This document shows positions 58,286 to 64,000 of a stretch of 64,000 bases of DNA, piece by piece (position 1 is the stretch's first letter; each line of letters starts with the position of its first letter). The DNA comes from Hordeum vulgare subsp. vulgare. Its lineage: Eukaryota; Streptophyta; Magnoliopsida; Poales; Poaceae. The notes beneath the pieces were generated by a model, which saw only the letters and a program-made list of their open reading frames with translations, ran no database searches and was not told the DNA's origin. The stretch spans positions 398,363,993 to 398,427,992 of the forward strand of contig NC_058520.1 of assembly GCF_904849725.1 (NCBI RefSeq), given 5' to 3'. Both the position numbers and the translations under genes were made by a program.

Positions 58286-59704
58286 GAGCATCTTGAGCTG
58301 CGCCCCCAGCAGGCTCTTTTTTTATCACCGACGTTAAAAAATCGTCCAGTTGTACCCGTTGGTTTGGCCCGAAATTGGCGCCGGCGGACCCAGGACGAAC
58401 CCAGCATGGGGGGGGGGGGGACTTGCTGAAGCAAAAAGTCATGTAGGGCCGCACTGTCGGCCACACTCGTCGATTTTCCTGTCGTTTCTGTCTTTTCCCT
58501 CACTTTCCCTCCCCATCATCCACATCTCCCTTCCCCTCCGTTCCCGCCATTCTCTCCATCTTCTCACTTCCATGCCGCCGAAGAAGGACGCAGCCCCTCG
58601 CCAAGCCACCGAACTCGCAACACCAAAGGCGAGGAAATTGAGGGCGCCGATGCCAAGGCCCGCGGGCTTGACGAACGCGCAGTGGAAGGCCGACGTTGAA
58701 CGGCGGGCGAGCAAGAGGCATAGTCTCGCTCAGCCATGGCGAACGAGCGGCCGATCTTTCCGCCTCAACAGGCAGGCCCGTTCCCACAAGGCATGTGGGG
58801 TAGCCAGTAGAGAGTCGCGATGCTGGCCAACTTCATGTCGCCGGTGTGGGGCTACACGCCCTCGTCGGAATACGTCGACGGCGACGCTCTCGACGGCTTC
58901 AACCCCAACACCACCTTCCCACGCACACCTTCTCGGCGTCGGGTTCGTTTGCGACGGGTCTGCGTCGTGGCCCCCTGCCTTTCGCGCCGGGTCCGACGCC
59001 ACAGTTCAGCAACGCCGACATCGAGATGGAGGGGATCATCAACAACGGCTCAGCAGCCGCTGCTTCGTGCCCCGGGTTCGGCACGCAAGAGGAAACGCTG
59101 GACATCGGCGACGACATGGACGAGGAGGAGGTGGTGGAGGAGGAAGAACCGTCGGAGCCAGCGAGGAGCAAGGGGGAAAAGAAGAAGAAACGGGCGGCCA
59201 ACGGGAAGCCGGTCGAGCCCCGCGTCAAGTGGACGGCGAAGGAAGACGAGTGCTTCACCGAAGCATGGAAGACTGTCAACATCGACCCGATCACCGACGC
59301 AAACCGGAACACCGATACGTACTCAAGAAGGATCAAGACGGCGTTCGACGAGCGCAAGTTGCTCGACCCCGAGTTTGCCGGCATACACATGGAGCGCGGC
59401 AACAAGGCCATGTCCAACCATTGGGCGAGCATCCAACTAGCGTGCAACTATTGGCATGATGATCGCCGACCTGTAGCATGATGGTCGTCGAACTTACGTC
59501 GTTTTTTGATAGCGGAAAAGAAAACTTTGAATTTTATGTGCGGCTAGCGCCGAAACTTGGGGGTGCGACTGGAAACGTGAGCCCTCCCCCTCTCCCCCAA
59601 GCTGGAAAAACCGCCAGCTGGAAGCGTTAGCGCCTACACCGGGTGCGCTGGGGTGTGTGTGTGTGTGAGGGGGGGGGGGGGGGGGCAAACGGCTGGAGAT
59701 GCTC
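58286..59704 (+). mobile_element. PIF/Harbinger-type element, 1,419 bp, with TSD TTA
   Basis: The left terminus GAGCATCTTGAGC and the right terminus GGCTGGAGATGCTC share an 8-bp perfect inverted tip (GAGCATCT). TTA flanks both sides (58,283-58,285 and 59,705-59,707). Inside is a broken ORF1 and no transposase, so the element is non-autonomous. A (GT)n plus poly-G run at about 59,651-59,685 lies near the right end. Confidence 0.85.
58572..59481 (+). pseudogene. Harbinger ORF1-like (Myb/SANT-like) pseudogene
   Basis: The ATG at 58,572 opens MPPKKDAAPRQATELATPKA. Homology then moves between frames, near 58,790-58,820 ('MLANFMSPVWGYTPSSEY') and near 58,920. The last part (to the stop at 59,479-59,481) reads 'NADIEMEGIINNGSA', an acidic run 'DDMDEEEVVEEEEPSEPA', then the SANT-like core 'VKWTAKEDECFTEAWKTVNI' and 'NKAMSNHWASIQLACNYWH'. 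At least two frameshifts make it non-functional as one protein, although the final 211-codon frame is open. Such ORF1 proteins aid transposition by binding element ends. Confidence 0.75.
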
Positions 59705-59772
59705 TTAAGTTTCGGACTTCTTGTATGGCAGACACCAAAGAGTAATAAACCACCGATATAGTCTCTGTTTTA

Positions 59773-60045
59773 GGCTGGCCATAGTGGGAAGTATCATATA
59801 GTAGTATCATGCATATGTTACTACTGTATGATAATACCTTCATAATGCATAGTATCATAAACTAGTATCATAGATAACCTCATTTATTGACATGCATGAC
59901 ACATAGTAGCATAGCATTTAACATGTTATGGTATCTACCTATGTTACTCTAACCCTCTCTCTCTTCTTTAATTATCTGCCACATCAACATGTTTGCTAGT
60001 TTCAAGTATATGTTACCACCTAAGTTACTCCCACTATGGCCAGTC
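59773..60045. mobile_element. Tourist-like (PIF/Harbinger) MITE, 273 bp
   Basis: The left end GGCTGGCCATAGTGGGAAGT and the right end ACTCCCACTATGGCCAGTC are inverted with few mismatches. TTA flanks both sides (59,770-59,772 and 60,046-60,048). The body is rich in 'AGTATCAT' and 'ATGTTACT' words. It lies about 400 bp beyond the K+ channel stop codon. Confidence 0.85.
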
Positions 60046-60440
60046 TTATAGGAAGATTGAAATTTAGCAGGTTGCTGGCATCATTCCTCAAGTGTCACAC
60101 AGACTCGAATGCTCTGCATCATTAGTTCCATATAGGGATATGAGAGTGATAATAATAATGAACATAATAAAATGAAGCTAGATAACCTTAATAATTGCTC
60201 TGGATAGCCTTTAAATTAAATCAAAAGAGCCTGTGAAAATTCCGCATGCCCAGCAGAAAAGAATTTCTATACAGGGTGGAAATGATTGTACATTTCACCT
60301 GCTGGGCATAACCCTATTTCACCATCTTTTTCGTGGTGGAGACGTGGAGTAGCCATTGGTGATTTCCAGTTATTCTTTCACCATTGGCTCTTGTTACAAG
60401 CGTGCCAAATTACAGTAAACCGGAAAATTTAATTCTGTGC

Positions 60441-63400
60441 CTAATTTTCACCTCTTATTTGTGTATCGTCTGGTACCCAGTCATCGCTGGCAAGAACAAG
60501 ATGATCACCATCTCTGATGAGCTCAACCTCGTCAACCTCTGCGCCCTCAATTGTCAGGACCTTAGTGGGCATCATGTCAAACTTCTTCGCACCTAGCTGA
60601 AGAAGCTCCTTCATCGACCCCGGCAAGATCACAAGCTTCCCAGCAGTGTTCCCCTTCTCGGGGCAGCCGATTGTCACCCTGATGAGTGGTCTGTGATGGG
60701 CCTGAGGATAACTCGGACCACCTGTTGCCGCAAGACCTCTTGAGAGCAGATGATCAGTCTCTCGGCGCGGATGAGACGAAGAGATGACACCAAAAAGAGA
60801 GTTGTGGAAGCTGACTTTCCTTCTTTGTGGTAGAACTTTGCTGGGTTGCTGCTCAGCATCTTCACGGATCACCTTTTGCATCGAGGGATCACTGCTGAAC
60901 CTGCCTAGCAGCATTGGTGTCACCCTACCGTTTGATGTGTATTTCCTTGGTGCTACCACTGATCTAAACAGGTTTTGTATTTCTTCATGACCTTGTTGCT
61001 CAGCTAGAGCTCTTGGGGTCCAGCCGTTACTGTCCTGCTTATCGATGTCTGCTCCGTGTCTCAGTAATAGCTCGACCATCTCAACGTTCCCGTCGCAGAC
61101 AGCGCGGTGCAGCGGAATGTTTCCATCTTTGGATGGCCTGTTTACGTCGATGACATGCTTGAGTATTTGCTTGAGCAGTTCTATATCATTTTGCTCGACT
61201 GCGGTGCAAGCATATAAGCTTGTATCCCCTGCTGACAGTTCTGCACCGCCCTTGATTAACAGCTGCACAACCGTATCATGTTTTGCATACACAGCCTCCC
61301 ATAGGGGAACCTTTCCTTCCGAATCTGGATATTGGAAGAATTAAAGGCATGATCAGTTAAGGGTAATCAAACCTTAAAAACTCTTCGGGATTGGTATCAA
61401 CAATTAATAAGGCACTCTTGTACTAGTCAAGAATTAAAATATTCTTGAAGTGATAGATGCTCATAAATTTCAGAAGAATTATGCAGATGGTAGATTTGCT
61501 TCACTATGATGATGATCTATAATTCTATATATACAAGGGACTATCATGATTGGGCATACCCCTGGCATTTGGATCAGCTCCATAATCCAATAGAAGCTTG
61601 ACACATTGCTCATTTCCTTTGGAAGCAGCTATGTGCTGTTGATCATGAAAATGAACGCTGTCACGTTCCTGCTTAACAAAATCTGTAGAATAAAGAATAC
61701 AGTTATGATGAGGAGCATACTAACCAGTGCTGTACGCCCATCTTGATCTGACTCATTTGGATCCAAATTACGCTTAAGTAGTTGATGCAACAAATGGTCA
61801 TCTCCTCTAGTCACTGCAAAGCCGAGTGTAATTGGCAAATCCAGACGACCTCGAGCTAGCATGCTCTCGATCTCCTTCAGAACACCTACCATTACGCCGT
61901 CTTTCTGCTCTTTTAGTAACTGCACCAAAGATAGGATCTTAATAGGACGCAGAACAATCCTTGATGTTATTACAGTTGTTCTTAAGCAAACGGCATTTGG
62001 CAAAGCATTCTCATCATAGTTGGTTATGGCTGGGAGGATCAGAGGAAATTAACCCGAGATAGACCCCATCATGCAATTTAAGGATCTTAGGTGAGCTAGC
62101 ATTAATTTGAGGACTGAAGTTTCAAATTCATATATTGTTGATGCAGGTTCTAGTAGTGTAGCACACGATCTTAGCAAGAAAGATCTAACAGATTCCGTAA
62201 TGTGCAATTTTGGGGGGAGAAGATAATTGTGAAGAGTAATATGGATAGCAAACCTGAATAAGGTTGTTCATTATGATAGTTCCATCTCCAACATTGGATT
62301 GAACAATGCTGAGAAAGGCCGTACGGTTCATGCGTAGAAGCTGACATAACGATCTTGTCCGGACTGTGAATAGTTGAGGCCTATAGCAAAGAACCCCGAT
62401 TTCTCCAATAACATCTCCTGACTTAGCCACTCCAACCACCTGGAGATTAAAAAATATCAGTATATCCTTTTCAGGACCATTTAATGCATAAATTTACTTA
62501 ATGCTAAGCATCAAAGCAACGCAGGACTTACCTGTTCTGCACCATGTTCCGCACCATTTGGAACCTCTACTAACTCCTGAAAAGGCGAAATGTTTATTGA
62601 TTATTAAAATGACACTTACACTTTTTTGGGTTTTATATAAAACTAATATATCAGTATAACTACCTTATTTGTCTGTACTCTTCTCATACATAACTATATC
62701 AACTATGGAAATATAGAAGGGAAGGATAAGAAAAACTGTATTCTTACCACACTACCAGAAACTAAAATGTAGAAGTCAGTGGGTGCTTCATTCTGCAAAA
62801 TGACGTCCTCCCTAGGTGGAAAATATTCGGCTTTCATCTCCGAAACCTTAAAAGGAACCATGCAAAATGTCAACATAAGCAAGCGTTCAGGTAGTAATTA
62901 CCTAAGGGAAAGACTAAATATTTACCACGGGCTCACCAGTTGAAAAATCAGATCATTAGATACTCCTTGAAACAAGTAAATGTTTTGAACCAGATTGAGA
63001 AACAGATATTGCGAAATGCTAGATCTAATAGCCTTAGGCAGCGCATCAAGAGTCTCTTGTTGTTGAAGACCTTCAGAATCTGTCCTGAACTTTAAGCTAA
63101 GATGTGATATCATCTGATCTTGCAACCGAGGTGGTAGCTGATTCCTAAGTGCAAAGCTGGTTGCTGCTTGAATTGTATCCCGCTTTAGTCAAAAAGAGAA
63201 AAGAAAAAAGATCTCAGAGTTGAGTATTAAAATAACTACCCAATGTTTATTATCAATCAAAGGTTAGTCAAAGTTAAACGAAACTCACATATTTTCGAGT
63301 ACGGCTGGTGCCATGGACAACCAAGTTGGTCATGTTGCCAATCAAATAGGCAGTCAGTCCAAGGTTAAAGAACATGTAGAAAATGTTGAAAATCATCTCC

Positions 63401-64000
63401 CGTATGTTCTCCGCATGATAATCCCCATAACCCACAGTGGTAAGCGTGGTGATTGACCAATATACTGATGTTACGTAGCGAATCCACAAGCCCTTGGAAT
63501 GAAAATCTGGCATGGTATTCCCAATCCACGTTTCTTGTGGGTTCGGGTACCTATCAGCAAGGAGATAGTAGAAGCATGCTGCACAGTGCACGGCAAAAAG
63601 TGTGACCTACAAGATAAAATGTAAGGAAATAGGATATCATCATTCATCCAGAATACTGAAGTTACAGGAGAATAGTCAAATGTTGAAATCACTTACACAA
63701 ATGAGCTTTGCACATCGAACCCAGAAGTAATTGAAGTGTCTATCCTTCTCCAATCTAGTAAATGAAGAAATAGAGGTTAAACATGGTACACAAGCAATAG
63801 GCCAATCAATAAGTTTTAACAGGGCACGATCAGACTTAGACAGGACCTCAGAACAGAAGAAAAAAACTTGATTTTGTATATTCATGCATTACCGGAACGT
63901 ACCTAGCAAAGAGAGAGCTGACTCTCCGGAGACGCCATAGACGAAGCATGTTGAAGAATCCATATGATCTGAGCTTTGAAGGTAGCATCCTGCGAGCAAT
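60441..64000 (-). CDS. AKT1-like: AKT-type inward-rectifying Shaker K+ channel (5' end outside the window)
   Basis: Minus-strand exons: 64,000(+)-63,903; 63,754-63,697; 63,606-63,289; 63,182-62,937; 62,846-62,748; 62,576-62,532; 62,439-62,254; 61,919-61,725; 61,635-61,560; 61,324-60,441 (TAG at 60,441-60,443). All introns are GT-AG and phases agree; 734 residues are visible. In order: S4 with regular Arg ('[16 protein letters not shown]'), S5, pore loop with the K+ filter TTVGYGD (GYGD at visible residues 111-114), S6 ('[16 protein letters not shown]'), C-linker, cyclic-nucleotide-binding-like domain (about 217-335), ankyrin repeats (about 379-545; '[20 protein letters not shown]') and the C-terminal KHA domain (653-723). 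This is the complete AKT layout. S1-S3 and the start lie beyond 64,000. AKT channels carry K+ uptake across the plasma membrane, classically in roots, and are switched on by CIPK23-CBL phosphorylation. AKT1 or its close paralogue AKT3 cannot be told apart here. AKT2 and SKOR are less likely from the pore flanks. Confidence 0.93.

Noticed and set aside
58350..59459. 369-codon plus-strand frame as a single protein
   Set aside because: Homology moves between frames, so this frame mixes a real ORF1 start with nonsense. It is better described as a pseudogene.

Overview
The window is nuclear DNA of a grass, almost certainly a Triticeae species (wheat, Aegilops or barley type). The signs are BARE/Angela-type Copia LTRs, Gypsy LTRs with a tRNA-Asp primer site, Stowaway and Tourist-like MITEs, non-autonomous Helitrons, and intron-rich genes with GC-rich 5' ends. 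Everything was read by eye. Family names come from recall; boundaries, target-site duplications (TSDs) and splice sites come from the sequence.

About 1-53 kb is nested transposons. At 1-5.25 kb a degenerate minus-strand Angela-like element sits in a Gypsy LTR and is itself cut by another LTR. At 6.2-22.8 kb lies one non-autonomous Gypsy element (gag and protease only). It is interrupted by a BARE-like solo LTR (TSD CACAT) and by a complete second Gypsy element at 10,918-17,704, whose removal restores the gag frame. At 24.29-32.93 kb lies a Helitron-like structure. Its first 2.49 kb is tandemly duplicated, and each copy carries intron-containing fragments of a homogentisate geranylgeranyl transferase (HGGT-like, vitamin E pathway) gene. 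A smaller Helitron ends 55 bp before the outer 3' end. At 35.3-37.3 kb there is a decayed PIF/Harbinger ORF1. At 38.75-47.27 kb three layers are stacked: an Angela LTR, a Gypsy solo LTR (TSD ACCCC) and a 4.9-kb LARD-like solo LTR (TSD ATGGG). A truncated plus-strand BARE LTR and a LINE-like tail follow.

About 53-64 kb is the gene island. A seven-exon alpha/beta-hydrolase gene (+, 53,766-57,219, 650 aa) has membrane segments and an Asp at the nucleophile elbow. It lies tail-to-tail with an AKT-type Shaker K+ channel gene (-, 60,441 to beyond 64,000). The 3.2 kb between them holds an 87-bp perfect tandem duplication, a Harbinger-type element with a broken Myb/SANT-like ORF1, and a Tourist-like MITE. 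Another Tourist-like MITE ends about 40 bp upstream of the hydrolase TATA-like box, and a Stowaway hairpin lies in its third intron.

No rRNA, tRNA, CRISPR or operon-like feature was seen. The two genes show no obvious functional link. The most unusual items are the HGGT-carrying duplicated Helitron and the precisely resolved insertion layers.
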